Positions 14,005 through 23,598 are shown, counted from the first letter of the stretch. The stretch: DNA of 41,944 nucleotides from Rhizobium sp. Q54 (GCA_945860095.1 CAMAPP010000009.1:1-41944), one strand, 5' to 3'. Numbers and translations: made by a program. Notes: generated by a model from the letters alone, not told the origin.

Positions 14005-16674
14005 TCATACATCGCGTTCGGTCGCGGCCAGCGCGGCTTGCGCCGCCGCCAGGCGCGCGATGGGCACGCGGAAGGGCGAACACGAAACATAGTCGAGCCC
14101 CACCGTCTCGCAGAAACGAATCGAGGCCGGATCGCCGCCATGCTCGCCGCAAATGCCGAGCTTGAGATCGGGCCGCGTCTTCCGGCCCCGTTCGACGGCG
14201 ATCGCGATGAGCTCGCCCACGCCCGCCTGGTCCAGGGTGACGAAGGGATCCTGTTCGACGATGCCCTGGCGCCGATAGGCGTCGAGGAAATTGCCCGCGT
14301 CGTCGCGGCTCAGGCCGAACGTCGTTTGCGTCAGATCGTTGGTCCCGAAGCTGAAGAATGCCGCGCTTTCGGCGATCTCGCCCGCACGCAGCGCCGCGCG
14401 CGGCAACTCGATCATGGTGCCGACCGAATATTCGAGCGTCTCGCCCGTGGCCTTGCGCACCTCCACGGCCACCCGGTCGATCACGGCCTTCAAGATGTCG
14501 AGTTCCTTCTTGGTCGCGACGAGGGGCACCATGACCTCGGGCGCGACGGCGGCGCCCGATTTGCGTCGGACCTCGATCGCCGCCTCGAAAATCGCGCGCG
14601 CCTGCATCTCGTAGATTTCCGGATAGCTGATGCCGAGCCGGCAGCCGCGATGGCCGAGCATGGGATTGGTTTCTTGCAGGCGCTGGGTGCGCTGGCGCAC
14701 CGCGTCCACGCCCACGCCCGCCGCCTCGGCGACCGCCGCCATCTCGGCCTCGCCGTGGGGGAGGAATTCGTGCAAGGGCGGATCGAGTAGGCGAATGGTC
14801 ACCGGCAATCCGGCCATGACCTCGAACAGGCCAACGAAATCCTCGCGCTGCATGGGCAGCAATTTGTCGAGCGCGCGCCGCCGCCCGGCCTCGTCGGCGG
14901 CGAGGATCATTTCGCGCATCGCGACGATGCGCGAATCGTCGAAGAACATGTGCTCGGTGCGGCACAGCCCGATGCCCTCGGCGCCGAAGCGCCGCGCGGC
15001 GCGCGCGTCCTCGGGCTGATCGGCGTTCGCGCGCACCTTCAAGCGCCGCACCTTGTCCGCCCACGCCATGACGGTCGCGAAATCCCCTGTCAGTTCCGGG
15101 CGGATCGTCGCAACCGCGCCCAGCATCACCTCGCCCGTGCCGCCGTCGATGGTGATGCGGTCGCCCGCGCGCACGACCGTCTTGCCGATGGTCATGGCGC
15201 CCTTGGCGTAATCGATGCGCACCTCGCCCGCGCCGGCGACGCAGGGCCGGCCCATGCCGCGCGCGACCACGGCCGCGTGGCTGGTCATGCCGCCGCGCGC
15301 GGTCAGGATGCCCTTGGCCGCATGCATGCCGTGAATGTCCTCGGGACTGGTTTCGGTGCGCGCGAGAATGACCGCCTCGCCCTTGTCCGCCCGAATCTCG
15401 GCCTCGTCGGCATTGAAGACCACCACGCCCGAGGCCGCGCCCGGCGACGCGGGAAGGCCTTTCGTCAGGACATGGCGCGGCGCATCGGGATCGAGGCGCG
15501 GATGGAGCAATTGGTCGAGCGCCGAGGGATCGATGCGCCCCAGGGCCTCGCGCTCGCCGATCGTACCCTCGGCCACGAGATCGACCGCGATCTTGAGCGC
15601 GGCCTGGGCCGTTCGTTTGCCCGCGCGCGTCTGCAACATCCAGAGCTTGCCCTTCTGGACGGTGAACTCGATGTCCTGCATGTCGCGGTAATGGCTCTCG
15701 AGCCGCGCTTGGATTTGGATGAGCGCGGCGAACGCCTCGGGCATCGCCTCTTCCATCGAGAGGCGCTTGCCCGTGCCGCGCTCGGCCTTGGTCAGGGGTC
15801 GCGGCGTGCGAATGCCCGCCACCACGTCCTCGCCCTGGGCGTTCACCAGAAACTCGCCGTAGGGCTGCCGTTCGCCGGTCGAGGGGTTGCGGGTGAAGGC
15901 GACGCCGGTCGCACAATCCTCGCCCATATTGCCGAACACCATGGCTTGGACGCTGACCGCCGTGCCCCAGTCCTCGGGAATGTCGTGCAGGCGGCGATAG
16001 GTGATCGCGCGCTGGTTCATCCACGAACCGAACACGGCGCCGAGCGCGCCCCAAAGCTGGGCGCGCGGGTCCTCGGGAAAGGGCGCGCCCAGTTCCTCAA
16101 GCACCTTCGCCTTGTAGGCGGCGACGAGCGCCTTGAGCGCGCCCTCGTCGAGTTCGGTGTCGAGGGTGACGCCGCGCTCGTCCTTGGCTTGGTCGAGCAA
16201 TTCCTCGAAGCGGTAATGTTCGACGCCGAGCACGACACCGGAATACATCTGGATGAAACGTCGATAGGAATCATAGGCAAACCGTCCGTCGCCCGAGCGC
16301 GCGGCGAGACCCGCGACGGTCGCCTCGTTAAGGCCGAGATTGAGCACGGTATCCATCATCCCCGGCATGGAGGCGCGCGCGCCCGACCGCACCGAAACGA
16401 GCAGCGGATTGGCCGCGTCGCCAAACCGCGCGCCGATCACGCGCTCGATTTCCACCAGCGCCGCGGCCACCTCGCTCTCGAGCTTGGACGGATAGCTCCG
16501 CCCATGGGCGTAGTAATACGTGCAAACCTCGGTGGTGATCGTGAAGCCGGGCGGCACCGGCAAACCGATGGCGCTCATCTCGGCGAGATTGGCGCCCTTG
16601 CCCCCCAGCAGGGCGCGCATGTCCGCCCGCCCCTCGGCGCGGCCATCGCCGAAGCCATAAATCCATTTGGCCAT
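14005..16674 (-). CDS. ppdK: Pyruvate, phosphate dikinase
   Basis: An 889-residue enzyme that reversibly converts pyruvate, ATP and phosphate to PEP, AMP and PPi. The N-terminal nucleotide-binding domain begins MAKWIYGFGDG and has GGKGANLAEM (24-33) and SVRSGARASMPGMMDT (94-109). The phosphohistidine swivelling domain has GGMTSHAAVVARG with catalytic His466 and, two residues before it, Thr464. The C-terminal PEP-binding barrel carries GTNDLTQTTFG and the catalytic Cys in LKLGICGEHGGDP. Length is normal and all domains are complete. It starts two bases after the glyS stop, so it is likely transcribed with glyQ-glyS. In alphaproteobacteria it serves gluconeogenesis or pyrophosphate-linked glycolysis. 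Confidence 0.97.
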   Translation of the reverse strand: MAKWIYGFGDGRAEGRADMRALLGGKGANLAEMSAIGLPVPPGFTITTEVCTYYYAHGRSYPSKLESEVAAALVEIERVIGARFGDAANPLLVSVRSGARASMPGMMDTVLNLGLNEATVAGLAARSGDGRFAYDSYRRFIQMYSGVVLGVEHYRFEELLDQAKDERGVTLDTELDEGALKALVAAYKAKVLEELGAPFPEDPRAQLWGALGAVFGSWMNQRAITYRRLHDIPEDWGTAVSVQAMVFGNMGEDCATGVAFTRNPSTGERQPYGEFLVNAQGEDVVAGIRTPRPLTKAERGTGKRLSMEEAMPEAFAALIQIQARLESHYRDMQDIEFTVQKGKLWMLQTRAGKRTAQAALKIAVDLVAEGTIGEREALGRIDPSALDQLLHPRLDPDAPRHVLTKGLPASPGAASGVVVFNADEAEIRADKGEAVILARTETSPEDIHGMHAAKGILTARGGMTSHAAVVARGMGRPCVAGAGEVRIDYAKGAMTIGKTVVRAGDRITIDGGTGEVMLGAVATIRPELTGDFATVMAWADKVRRLKVRANADQPEDARAARRFGAEGIGLCRTEHMFFDDSRIVAMREMILAADEAGRRRALDKLLPMQREDFVGLFEVMAGLPVTIRLLDPPLHEFLPHGEAEMAAVAEAAGVGVDAVRQRTQRLQETNPMLGHRGCRLGISYPEIYEMQARAIFEAAIEVRRKSGAAVAPEVMVPLVATKKELDILKAVIDRVAVEVRKATGETLEYSVGTMIELPRAALRAGEIAESAAFFSFGTNDLTQTTFGLSRDDAGNFLDAYRRQGIVEQDPFVTLDQAGVGELIAIAVERGRKTRPDLKLGICGEHGGDPASIRFCETVGLDYVSCSPFRVPIARLAAAQAALAATERDV

Positions 16675-16676
16675 CT

Positions 16677-18839
16677 CTAGCCCTCGACCTTGGAGAAATC
16701 GGCGACCCGGTTCATGGTCGTGCGAATCTGCGAGAGTAGGCGGAGGCGGTTCGGGCGCGCCACGGCGTCGTCCGTGTTGACCTTCACCTTGTCGAAAAAC
16801 AGATCGATGGGCCTCCGCAACCGCGCGAGGCGGGTCATGGCGCCCTCGAAATCCTCCGCGATCAGCGACCGATCAAAAAATTGAACTGTGCTCTCCATCT
16901 CCTGACGCAACGCATCCGCCTCGACAGCCAGAAGCTGCCCGGGATGGACCGGCTGGTCGTATTTGACCTTGTCCTTCTTCTCCTCGATGGCAACGATATT
17001 GGCCGCGCGCTTGTAGGCGACGAGAAGATTGGCGCCGTCGTCCGTGGCGAGAAATGCGCCCAGCGCGTCCACGCGCGCGAGCAGGCGCACGAGATCGTCC
17101 TCGTCGCCGAGCGCGAAGACGGCGGTGACGAGATCGTGGCGCACACCCTTCTCGCGCAAATGCACCTTCAATCGGTCGGCGAAGAATTCGAGCACTTGGC
17201 CGGAAATCCTATCGGACCGCGAATCGCGCGCCGGGACGCGCCGCGCGGGTTCCGACCCTTGCGATTCCAGCAAGACCGTCGTCAGCGAGTCTCGGGACTC
17301 CGGCACCGATTCGGAAAGTTCGAGCGGATAGAGCGACAGAGCCGTCCGAACGATCGCGCCCAGCGGCAATCGGATGTGGTTTTCGAGTATCAGGCGAATG
17401 ACGCCCAGGGCCGCCCGGCGCAGCGCGTAGGGGTCCTTCGAGCCCGTGGGTCTTTCGTCGATGGCGAAAAACCCGGTCAAGGTGTCGAGCTTGTCGGCGA
17501 GCGCCAACGCGACCGAGACGGGCGCGCGCGGGCAGCGGTCGTCGGGCCCGCGCGGGGCGTAATGCTCGGCGATGGCATCGCCAATCGCCGCGCTTTCGCC
17601 CTGATGGAGCGCGTAATAGCGGCCCATGACACCTTGGAGTTCGGGAAACTCGCCGACCATGCCGGTCGTGAGATCGGCCTTGGCGAGCAGGGCCGCGCCA
17701 CGAACCTGGTCGCGGCCCGCGCCCGGAACATGGGCGCAAAGATCCGCTGCCAGCGCCGCCATGCGCTCGACCTTGGCGCCGAGCGTCCCGAGCTTGGCGT
17801 GGAAGACGATCTTGGCCAAAGCCGGCACTCGGTCGCCGAGCGCGATTTTGCGATCCTGGTCCCAAAAGAACTTCGCGTCCGAAAGCCGCGCGCGCAGCAC
17901 GCGCTCATTGCCCGCGACGATGGCGGTCCCGCCATCCGTCGTGGTCGTATTGGCGACGACGAGGAAGTTTGGCGCCAGCGCGCCGTCGGCGGCAAGCAGG
18001 GAGAAATATTTCTGGTGCGCGCGCATCGATGCCGTCAGCACCTCGGGCGGCAAGGCCATGAACCGCCCATCGATCGAACCCATGAGCACGACCGGCCATT
18101 CGACGAGGCCCGTGACCTCGTCGAGCAGGGCCTTGTCGTCCTTGACTCCGAGGCCCGCCTCCCCGGCGCCCTCCGCGCATTGCCGCGCGATTTCCGCGCG
18201 CCGCTCGGCCGGATCGAGCATGACCTTGGCGGCCAAGAGTTTCGCCGCGTAATCGGCGAAGTCGCAGACCTCGAAGGCATCGGGCGCCAGGAATCGGTGG
18301 CCCCGCGTGGCCGCGCCAAAGGTACAGCCCAAGGCCGAACCGGACACCGGCCCACCCGCAAAGACGCAAAGAATCGAATGGACGGGTCTGACCCAGCGCG
18401 CCGCTCCGCCGCCCCAGTGCATGGATTTGGGCCAGGGCAAGGCCGCCATCGCTTCGGCCAGAAGCGCGGGCAGAACCTCGCTTGTCGGGCGCCCCGCGCG
18501 CTTCACCGCGTGAAAATACACCTTCGCCTTGCCGACCTCGCGCACCTCGCATTGCCCGACCGAATCGAGTCCCGCCGCTTTGAGGAAACCCTGGATCGCC
18601 TGGGGCGGGGCATCGGTGCGCGGGCCTTTTTTTTCCTCGATCGTATCGGGTTGTTTTTCCGGCAGGCCGTCGACGACGAGGGCCAGGCGGCGCGGTGTTG
18701 CGAAGGCGCGCGCGGAGGTGAAAGCCAGTCCCGCTTCCTTCAGCTTCGCCGCGACGAGGGCGCGCAAATCCTCGGCCGCGCGTGCCTGCATGCGCGCGGG
18801 AATTTCCTCGGACAGGATTTCGAGCAGCAGTTCCGCCAT
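16677..18839 (-). CDS. glyS: Glycyl-tRNA synthetase beta subunit
   Basis: A 720-residue beta subunit of the bacterial alpha2beta2 glycyl-tRNA synthetase, which charges tRNA-Gly. It starts MAELLLEILSEEIPARMQ, the invariant N-terminus of the family. It has the GHRFLAPD, HQKYFSL and LALADKLDTLTGFFAIDERPTGSKDPYAL-type segments, and it ends in the anticodon-binding region (FFDKVKVNTDD). Three bases separate its ATG from the glyQ stop. Length is within the normal range and no domain is missing. Confidence 0.97.
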   Translation of the reverse strand: MAELLLEILSEEIPARMQARAAEDLRALVAAKLKEAGLAFTSARAFATPRRLALVVDGLPEKQPDTIEEKKGPRTDAPPQAIQGFLKAAGLDSVGQCEVREVGKAKVYFHAVKRAGRPTSEVLPALLAEAMAALPWPKSMHWGGGAARWVRPVHSILCVFAGGPVSGSALGCTFGAATRGHRFLAPDAFEVCDFADYAAKLLAAKVMLDPAERRAEIARQCAEGAGEAGLGVKDDKALLDEVTGLVEWPVVLMGSIDGRFMALPPEVLTASMRAHQKYFSLLAADGALAPNFLVVANTTTTDGGTAIVAGNERVLRARLSDAKFFWDQDRKIALGDRVPALAKIVFHAKLGTLGAKVERMAALAADLCAHVPGAGRDQVRGAALLAKADLTTGMVGEFPELQGVMGRYYALHQGESAAIGDAIAEHYAPRGPDDRCPRAPVSVALALADKLDTLTGFFAIDERPTGSKDPYALRRAALGVIRLILENHIRLPLGAIVRTALSLYPLELSESVPESRDSLTTVLLESQGSEPARRVPARDSRSDRISGQVLEFFADRLKVHLREKGVRHDLVTAVFALGDEDDLVRLLARVDALGAFLATDDGANLLVAYKRAANIVAIEEKKDKVKYDQPVHPGQLLAVEADALRQEMESTVQFFDRSLIAEDFEGAMTRLARLRRPIDLFFDKVKVNTDDAVARPNRLRLLSQIRTTMNRVADFSKVEG

Positions 18840-18842
18840 GGC

Positions 18843-19733
18843 CTAGGCGCTTGCGCTTTCGGTCTTGCCTTGGCTCGCGACCCAGGCTTCGCAGCAGCCC
18901 TTGGCGAGGGCGCGCACGCGGGCGATATGGGATTGGCGCTCGGTCACGCTGATGACGCCGCGCGCCTCGAGCAAATTGAACAGATGGCTCGCCTTGATGC
19001 ACTGGTCGTAGGCCGGCAAGGCCAGCTTCGCGGCGAGCAAAGCCCGGCACTCGTCCTCGGCGTCCTTGAAGTGGCGCAACAACGCCTCGACATTCGCGTG
19101 CTCGAAGTTATAGGCGGAGAACTCGATCTCATTCTGCTTGAAGATCTCGCCATAGCTCGTACCGGAATCGTTGAAAGCCAGGTCATAGACGTTCTCGACG
19201 CCCTGCACGTACATGGCGAGACGTTCGAGGCCATAGGTGAACTCGACGGAAACCGGATCGCAGTCGATGCCGCCGACCTGCTGGAAATAGGTGAACTGCG
19301 ATACCTCCATGCCGTCGCACCACACCTCCCAGCCCAAGCCCCAGGCGCCGAGGGTCGGGCTTTCCCAATCGTCCTCGACGAAGCGGATATCGTGCGCGGC
19401 GGAATCGATGCCGATCTCCGCGAGACTGCCGAGATAGAGCGCTTGCGCGTCCTCGGGCGACGGCTTGAGGATCACTTGGTACTGATAGTAGTGCTGCAAC
19501 CGGTTCGGGTTCTCGCCGTAGCGGCCATCGGAGGGCCGGCGCGAGGGCTGCACATAGGCCGCCTTCCAGGGTTTTTTCCCCAGCGCGCGCAAGGTGGTCG
19601 CCGGGTGAAAGGTGCCCGCCCCGACCTCGACATCGTAGGGCTGAAGGATGAGGCAGCCCTGGCGCGACCAATAGAGGTGCAGGCGCAGGATCAAGTCCTG
19701 AAACGACAGCTTTGCCGCGGATGTTTCGGTCAT
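18843..19733 (-). CDS. glyQ: Glycyl-tRNA synthetase alpha subunit
   Basis: A 296-residue catalytic alpha subunit that forms glycyl-adenylate and partners with GlyS. The sequence is strongly conserved: [18 protein letters not shown] (10-27), [29 protein letters not shown] and [19 protein letters not shown]. The frame continues upstream, but the family N-terminus fits the ATG at 19733. It heads a glyQ-glyS-ppdK transcription unit. The 99 bases upstream separate it from the small membrane protein at 19833 on the same strand. Confidence 0.97.
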   Translation of the reverse strand: MTETSAAKLSFQDLILRLHLYWSRQGCLILQPYDVEVGAGTFHPATTLRALGKKPWKAAYVQPSRRPSDGRYGENPNRLQHYYQYQVILKPSPEDAQALYLGSLAEIGIDSAAHDIRFVEDDWESPTLGAWGLGWEVWCDGMEVSQFTYFQQVGGIDCDPVSVEFTYGLERLAMYVQGVENVYDLAFNDSGTSYGEIFKQNEIEFSAYNFEHANVEALLRHFKDAEDECRALLAAKLALPAYDQCIKASHLFNLLEARGVISVTERQSHIARVRALAKGCCEAWVASQGKTESASA

Positions 19734-19832
19734 GGGGACGCGGGTTCGGGGGCGGTGGCGCGGCCGGACAGTAGGCCGCACCCGAAGGCCAGGCAAGGCC
19801 GGAAACCCCGCGCTGCGCCCCTCAAAACGCTC

Positions 19833-20069
19833 TCAACGCGAGAGAAACAGGCAATCGCGCCGGCCGCAGGGCTGCGTGCCCGCCACATAGATGCCGCAGC
19901 GCGAACATTCGACCATTTCCGCCTTGGGCTTGAGCGCCTGGGAACGCAGGCGATTGAGCTCGTCCTCGTGGCGCGCGCGCACGCTCTCGATGCGCTTGTG
20001 AACCCGGTAGCCGAGCCAGACGGCGGCGCCGACGGCAAGCAACAAAAGAATCTTCCCGAGGCTCAACAT
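19833..20069 (-). CDS. Small single-pass membrane protein with a C-terminal zinc-ribbon-like motif
   Basis: A 78-residue protein: one transmembrane helix at about residues 5-20 (KILLLLAVGAAVWLGYRV), a charged, probably helical linker (22-48), then a compact Cys cluster. Cys55 and Cys58 (ECSRCG) with Cys68 and Cys73 (PCGRRDC) fit a treble-clef or zinc-ribbon site. I recall similar short proteins in Rhodospirillales, but none with a known role. It follows the S49 peptidase by 19 bases on the same strand, so co-expression is likely. The ATG at 20069 is chosen because it gives the hydrophobic helix right at the N-terminus. Confidence 0.75.
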   Translation of the reverse strand: MLSLGKILLLLAVGAAVWLGYRVHKRIESVRARHEDELNRLRSQALKPKAEMVECSRCGIYVAGTQPCGRRDCLFLSR

Positions 20070-20088
20070 GGCCGCGCCGCCATGGCCG

Positions 20089-20949
20089 TCACAGCCCGAA
20101 CCGCGCCCAGGCGAGGCGGTCCTCGAGCGCGTCCAGCGCGCCGTCGATCCAGCGTGCGTCCGGCGCGCCGCCGAATGCGCCCGTGTCTTGGCGAAGAAGG
20201 CCGCGCAGGAAGCTCCGCTCCGCGCGCACCGTGCGAAAACGGATGGCGGCGCCAAAGCGTTCGCGCATCGTGCTTTTGAGCTCGCCCAGGCCGTCGATAA
20301 GGCCGAGCTCGAGCGCGCGGGCGCCGGTCCAGAATTCGCCGCTGAACAGCTCCTCGTCGGGCGCCCGCAATTTGCGGCCACGCCGGGCGCGCACCGCGTT
20401 GCGGAATTGGGCATGGACCGCGCCCTGGAGGGCGCAAAGACGCGCCACGTCCTCGGCTTTTTCCGGCCGGAAGGGATCGAGGATGGACTTCTTCTCGCCC
20501 GCGGTGTGCACGCGCCGCTCGATGCCGAGCTTGGCGATCAAATCGACAAGGCCGAAGCCCGAATAGATGACGCCGATGGAACCCACGATCGAGCTTTCAT
20601 CGGCGAAAATCTCGTCGGCGGCGAGCGCGAGCCAGTAGCCGCCCGACGCCGCCAGATCCTCGGCGAAGGCGATGACCGGCACGCCCTTCTCGGCGGCCAG
20701 GGACCGGATGCGCTTGTGAATGAGCGAGGATTGCACCGCCGCCCCGCCCGGGGAATTGATCGCCAGGGCGACGGCCTTGAGATTGCGCGTCTTGAAGGCG
20801 CGTTCGAGCGCCTCGTCGAGGGCCCAAAGATTGAGTCCGCGCCGCCCGGGCGCGCCCTGCCCGATGATGCCGGCAAGGCGCACCACGGCAATAATGGGCG
20901 GGCCCGCCCGCCACGCCGTCAGTCGTCCAAGTACGTCGCGCCACGCCAT
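20089..20949 (-). CDS. sppA: S49 family peptidase (SppA/SohB type)
   Basis: A 286-residue Ser/Lys protease of the signal-peptide-peptidase family, which degrades leftover signal peptides and other membrane-associated peptides. The oxyanion region INSPGGAAVQSS (64-75) and the nucleophile Ser102 in ASGGYW (101-106) are present. SIVGSIGVIYSGFG follows, and the general-base Lys is probably Lys154 in GEKKSILDPF (151-160). It is the short, single-repeat form. No clear N-terminal transmembrane helix is seen, only a mildly hydrophobic stretch around GPPIIAVVRLAG. The ATG at 20949 lies 13 bases after the methyltransferase stop, fitting an operon with that gene and the small membrane protein. Confidence 0.92.
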   Translation of the reverse strand: MAWRDVLGRLTAWRAGPPIIAVVRLAGIIGQGAPGRRGLNLWALDEALERAFKTRNLKAVALAINSPGGAAVQSSLIHKRIRSLAAEKGVPVIAFAEDLAASGGYWLALAADEIFADESSIVGSIGVIYSGFGLVDLIAKLGIERRVHTAGEKKSILDPFRPEKAEDVARLCALQGAVHAQFRNAVRARRGRKLRAPDEELFSGEFWTGARALELGLIDGLGELKSTMRERFGAAIRFRTVRAERSFLRGLLRQDTGAFGGAPDARWIDGALDALEDRLAWARFGL

Positions 20950-20962
20950 GATCGGCGCAACC

Positions 20963-21730
20963 TTAGTGCGCGCGCCGTCCCCTGCCAATCGCGCCCGCGA
21001 GGTCGAGTGCAGCGCCCGCGCGCAAGATGTCCTCGGCCCCTTGGGTATAGGCGCCGTCCGCCTGGTGCAGAACAAGGCCGGGTGCGACCGCGACGAGGCC
21101 GCGCGCGCCCTTCCATGCCTGGACGAGCACGCGTTTGGCCGGGGTGCCGGATTTGGGCCACAAGGGAAACACCACGCCGGAGCCAAAACCGGAACGCAAA
21201 TGGGCAAGGATGTCGTCGAGCCGGTCGGCGCGATGGACGAGCGTGAAACTGCCGCCCGGAGCGAGCGCGCGGCGCGCGCAGGCGATCCAGGCTTCGAGCG
21301 TGCCCGGGCCGTCCTCGACATTCGCCGCGGGCGCCTGGCCCGGACGCCCCATATCGGCGCGCGCAGCCGAGAGATGGGGCGGATTGGCCATGGCATGATC
21401 GAAACCGCCGAGCGCGCGCGGCGCGCGCGTCACGTCGCCGACCAAAACCTCGATGCGCCCGGCGAAGCCGTTGAGCGCCGCGTTCGCCCGCGCAAGCTCG
21501 CACGCTTGCGCGTCGCGCTCGATTCCCGTGATCCGGCAGCCGGACACGCGCCGGGCCAGGCACAAGGCCGCCGCTCCCACACCGAGGCCGAGTTCGAGCA
21601 CGCGCTCGCCCGCGCGCGCGGGCACGGCGGCGGCCAGGAACACCGGATCGATCGCGCTGCGGTAGCCGCGCGCGGCCTGGTTCATGCGGACGGCGCCGCC
21701 GAGCAGCGTATTCTCGCGGAGCGCCCCCAT
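20963..21730 (-). CDS. tRNA1(Val) m6A37 methyltransferase-like / small N6-adenine methyltransferase
   Basis: A class I SAM-dependent methyltransferase of 255 residues. Motif I is LELGLGVGAAALCLA (45-59), motif II is GIERD (69-73), and the catalytic NPPY-type motif appears as NPPHL (116-120). The N-terminal LLGGAVRMNQAARGYRSAIDPVFLA pattern is that of the TrmN6/YfiC group, which methylates A37 of tRNA1(Val) in E. coli. I choose the ATG at 21730, just before this conserved N-terminus. Starts further up would overlap the start codon of the divergent gene at 21804, which has its own good ribosome site. In-operon with SppA. Confidence 0.85.
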   Translation of the reverse strand: MGALRENTLLGGAVRMNQAARGYRSAIDPVFLAAAVPARAGERVLELGLGVGAAALCLARRVSGCRITGIERDAQACELARANAALNGFAGRIEVLVGDVTRAPRALGGFDHAMANPPHLSAARADMGRPGQAPAANVEDGPGTLEAWIACARRALAPGGSFTLVHRADRLDDILAHLRSGFGSGVVFPLWPKSGTPAKRVLVQAWKGARGLVAVAPGLVLHQADGAYTQGAEDILRAGAALDLAGAIGRGRRAH

Positions 21731-21803
21731 CGCGCCCGCGCCGTCGTCTGCGTTACTGTCCCGTCCGGCCAATCGACCGCTCCCGCCCTCGAGGTGTTCC
21801 GCC

Positions 21804-22172
21804 ATGCGCTTGCTCATCGCCGCCGCGTTTCTGGTTTTCGCCGCTTCCGCTTCCGCCCAGGAAGCAAAGCCCAGCCCGCGCATCATGGGCGGCTTTGTCT
21901 CGGGCCGGGAATACATGGACATGGACGGCCTGGAGAAGAGCGCCTATGTGCGCGGCCTGTTCGACGGCATTTTCCTCGCCCCCGCCTTCGGCGCCAAGAA
22001 CGAGGACGTCGATTGGCTGCTGGCATGCACGGGCCAGATCGGCATCGATGAGTTCCGCCGTTACCTGTTCGAGTATATCCGCCAGCGCGACGATCTCTGG
22101 GCCAATCGCAGTCCGGCCAAGATGTACCGCGCCGCCCGCGATCTCTGCCAGGCCAAGGCCAAGGCGCCCTAG
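21804..22172 (+). CDS. Small secreted protein, unknown function (possibly Rap1a/Tai-like)
   Basis: A 122-residue protein with a clear signal peptide: MRLLIAAAFLVFAASASA, with cleavage predicted after Ala18 before QEAKP. The mature part is helical in character, with two Cys (in LLACTGQ and RDLCQAK) that could pair. The arrangement of a YVRGLFDGIF helix, a CTG turn and a C-terminal Cys recalls small periplasmic Rap1a/Tai-type folds, but this is only a resemblance. A GAGGTG ribosome site lies at 21791-21796, seven bases before the ATG. It faces the DUF2007 gene, which ends 26 bases beyond. Confidence 0.75.
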   Translation: MRLLIAAAFLVFAASASAQEAKPSPRIMGGFVSGREYMDMDGLEKSAYVRGLFDGIFLAPAFGAKNEDVDWLLACTGQIGIDEFRRYLFEYIRQRDDLWANRSPAKMYRAARDLCQAKAKAP

Positions 22173-22198
22173 GACTTCGTGCCCCACCGCGCGCCCAA

Positions 22199-22432
22199 TT
22201 ACCACGGCGCCCGGTCGGGCGAGAGCGAAGCGAACCCGCATTCGCGCATGAGCCGCCGGGCGCGCGAATAATCCTCGTCCGCGACCATGACCCGCTGGGC
22301 GATCGCCATGACGGAGCCCTCGATCAGGCTGGTGTGACGGTCGAACACGAAGGATTCGATGTCCTCGGCCGCAAGCATGGCGACGGCCCAGGAAATCGTC
22401 ACCGGGTCCGTGGTCCGCAGCAATTCGCGCAT
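22199..22432 (-). CDS. DUF2007 domain protein (putative prokaryotic signal-transducing protein)
   Basis: A 77-residue protein of the DUF2007 family. Residues 1-67 carry the family pattern: MRELLRTTDPVTISWAVAM, then AAEDIESFVFDRHTS, a GSVMAIAQRVMVADEDY segment, and a final helix. The domain resembles a small ferredoxin-like PII-type fold, but its function is not established. The ATG at 22432 matches the family N-terminus; the frame runs on upstream without similarity. Head-to-head with the polyprenyl synthetase gene, leaving 137 bases for both promoters. Confidence 0.87.
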   Translation of the reverse strand: MRELLRTTDPVTISWAVAMLAAEDIESFVFDRHTSLIEGSVMAIAQRVMVADEDYSRARRLMRECGFASLSPDRAPW

Positions 22433-22556
22433 CGACCGATCTCCCGGGATTTTTGCCTGAAATCCGTCGGCGGTTTCGCCGCGCTTCGCCATCTTCCGGC
22501 ACGCTTGACCGGGGGCGGAGCCGCGACCATTCTCGCGCCCATCCATAGCCGAAATC

Positions 22557-22562
22557 GAGGAG
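22557..22562 (+). promoter_or_regulatory. Strong ribosome-binding site deciding a TTG start
   Basis: GAGGAG ends seven bases before TTG 22570. No ATG or GTG gives the family N-terminus here, so this site supports initiation at TTG. Confidence 0.75.
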
Positions 22563-22569
22563 AAACCAG

Positions 22570-23592
22570 TTGGCGGTCGTCGTCAAACTCGACACCGAGC
22601 TGGCCAAGGGCGGCCGCGCGGGACTCGATCGCCTCCAAGCACTGGTGGCGCACGACATGCGGCGCGTGAACGAGCTCATCCTCGAACGGATGAAAAGCCC
22701 GGTTGCGTTGATCCCCCAATTGGCCGGCCACATCATCGCCGCGGGCGGCAAGCGCCTGCGCCCGGTGCTCACCCTCGCCTCGGCCCGGCTGTGCGGCCAT
22801 CGCGAGGACCGCCACATCAAGCTCGCGGCCTGCGTCGAATTCATCCACACGGCCACGCTGCTGCACGACGACGTGGTGGATGAAAGCGATTTGCGCCGGG
22901 GGCTTGCGACGGCGAACGCCGTTTGGGGCAACAAGGCGAGCGTGCTGGTCGGCGATTTTCTGTTCAGCCGATCCTTCGAGCTCATGGTCGAGGACGGCTC
23001 GCTCGCCGTGCTCGCCATTCTCTCGCGCGCCTCCGCCATCATCGCCGAGGGCGAGGTGGCGCAGCTCATCACCGCGAACGACACGGCGACCAGCGAACAA
23101 GCCTATCTCGAAGTCATCGAATCGAAGACCGCCGCGCTTTTCGCCGCCGCCTGCCGCATCGGCGCCGTGGTGGCCGATCGGCCCAAGGCCGAGGAAGACG
23201 CGCTGTACGGCTACGGCCTCAATCTCGGCATCGCCTTCCAGCTCGTCGACGACGTGCTCGACTTCGCGGCCCAGCAGGCGGCGCTCGGCAAGGCGGTGGG
23301 CGACGACTTCCGCGACGGCAAGATCACCCTGCCCGTCATCCTGGCCTTCCGCCGGGGCGACGAGGCCGAGCGCGGATTCTGGCGGCGCACGCTCGAGGAC
23401 ATGGACCAGAAGGACGGCGATCTCGAACGCGCGATCATGCTCATGGAACGGCACGGCTCCTTGCGCGACACCATCGAGCGCGCCCGGCATTACGGCGCGG
23501 TTGCCCGCGACGCGCTCGGCATCTTCCCCGACGGCGCGGAGAAGCAAGCCCTGCTCGGCGTCATCGATTTCGCCATCGAGCGCGCCTTTTAG
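22570..23592 (+). CDS. ispB: Polyprenyl diphosphate synthase (octaprenyl/decaprenyl type, ubiquinone side chain)
   Basis: A 340-residue all-trans long-chain prenyl transferase that adds isopentenyl units to farnesyl diphosphate to make the ubiquinone tail. The first aspartate-rich motif is LLHDDVVDESD (D100, D101, D104) and the second is QLVDDVLDF (D227, D228, D231). GGKRLRPVL (59-67) binds diphosphate. Small residues before the first motif are consistent with long products. The start codon is TTG, supported by a perfect GAGGAG site. It stands between a DUF2007 gene and tRNA-Pro, an order I associate with Rhodospirillales. Chain length (C40-C50) cannot be fixed from sequence alone. Confidence 0.93.
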   Translation: MAVVVKLDTELAKGGRAGLDRLQALVAHDMRRVNELILERMKSPVALIPQLAGHIIAAGGKRLRPVLTLASARLCGHREDRHIKLAACVEFIHTATLLHDDVVDESDLRRGLATANAVWGNKASVLVGDFLFSRSFELMVEDGSLAVLAILSRASAIIAEGEVAQLITANDTATSEQAYLEVIESKTAALFAAACRIGAVVADRPKAEEDALYGYGLNLGIAFQLVDDVLDFAAQQAALGKAVGDDFRDGKITLPVILAFRRGDEAERGFWRRTLEDMDQKDGDLERAIMLMERHGSLRDTIERARHYGAVARDALGIFPDGAEKQALLGVIDFAIERAF

Positions 23593-23598
23593 GCGGCG

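Noticed and set aside
16881-20279. Open frame of 1132 codons on the + strand opposite glyS and glyQ
   Set aside because: It is antisense to two strongly conserved synthetase genes. Its translation is Arg/Gly/Ala/Asp-rich with no domain, as expected for the mirror frame of GC-rich codons.
21731-21805. Longer start of the methyltransferase overlapping the start codon of the divergent secreted protein
   Set aside because: The 25 added residues are not family-like, and the secreted protein has a good GAGGTG site and signal peptide at 21804, so the methyltransferase start is placed at 21730.
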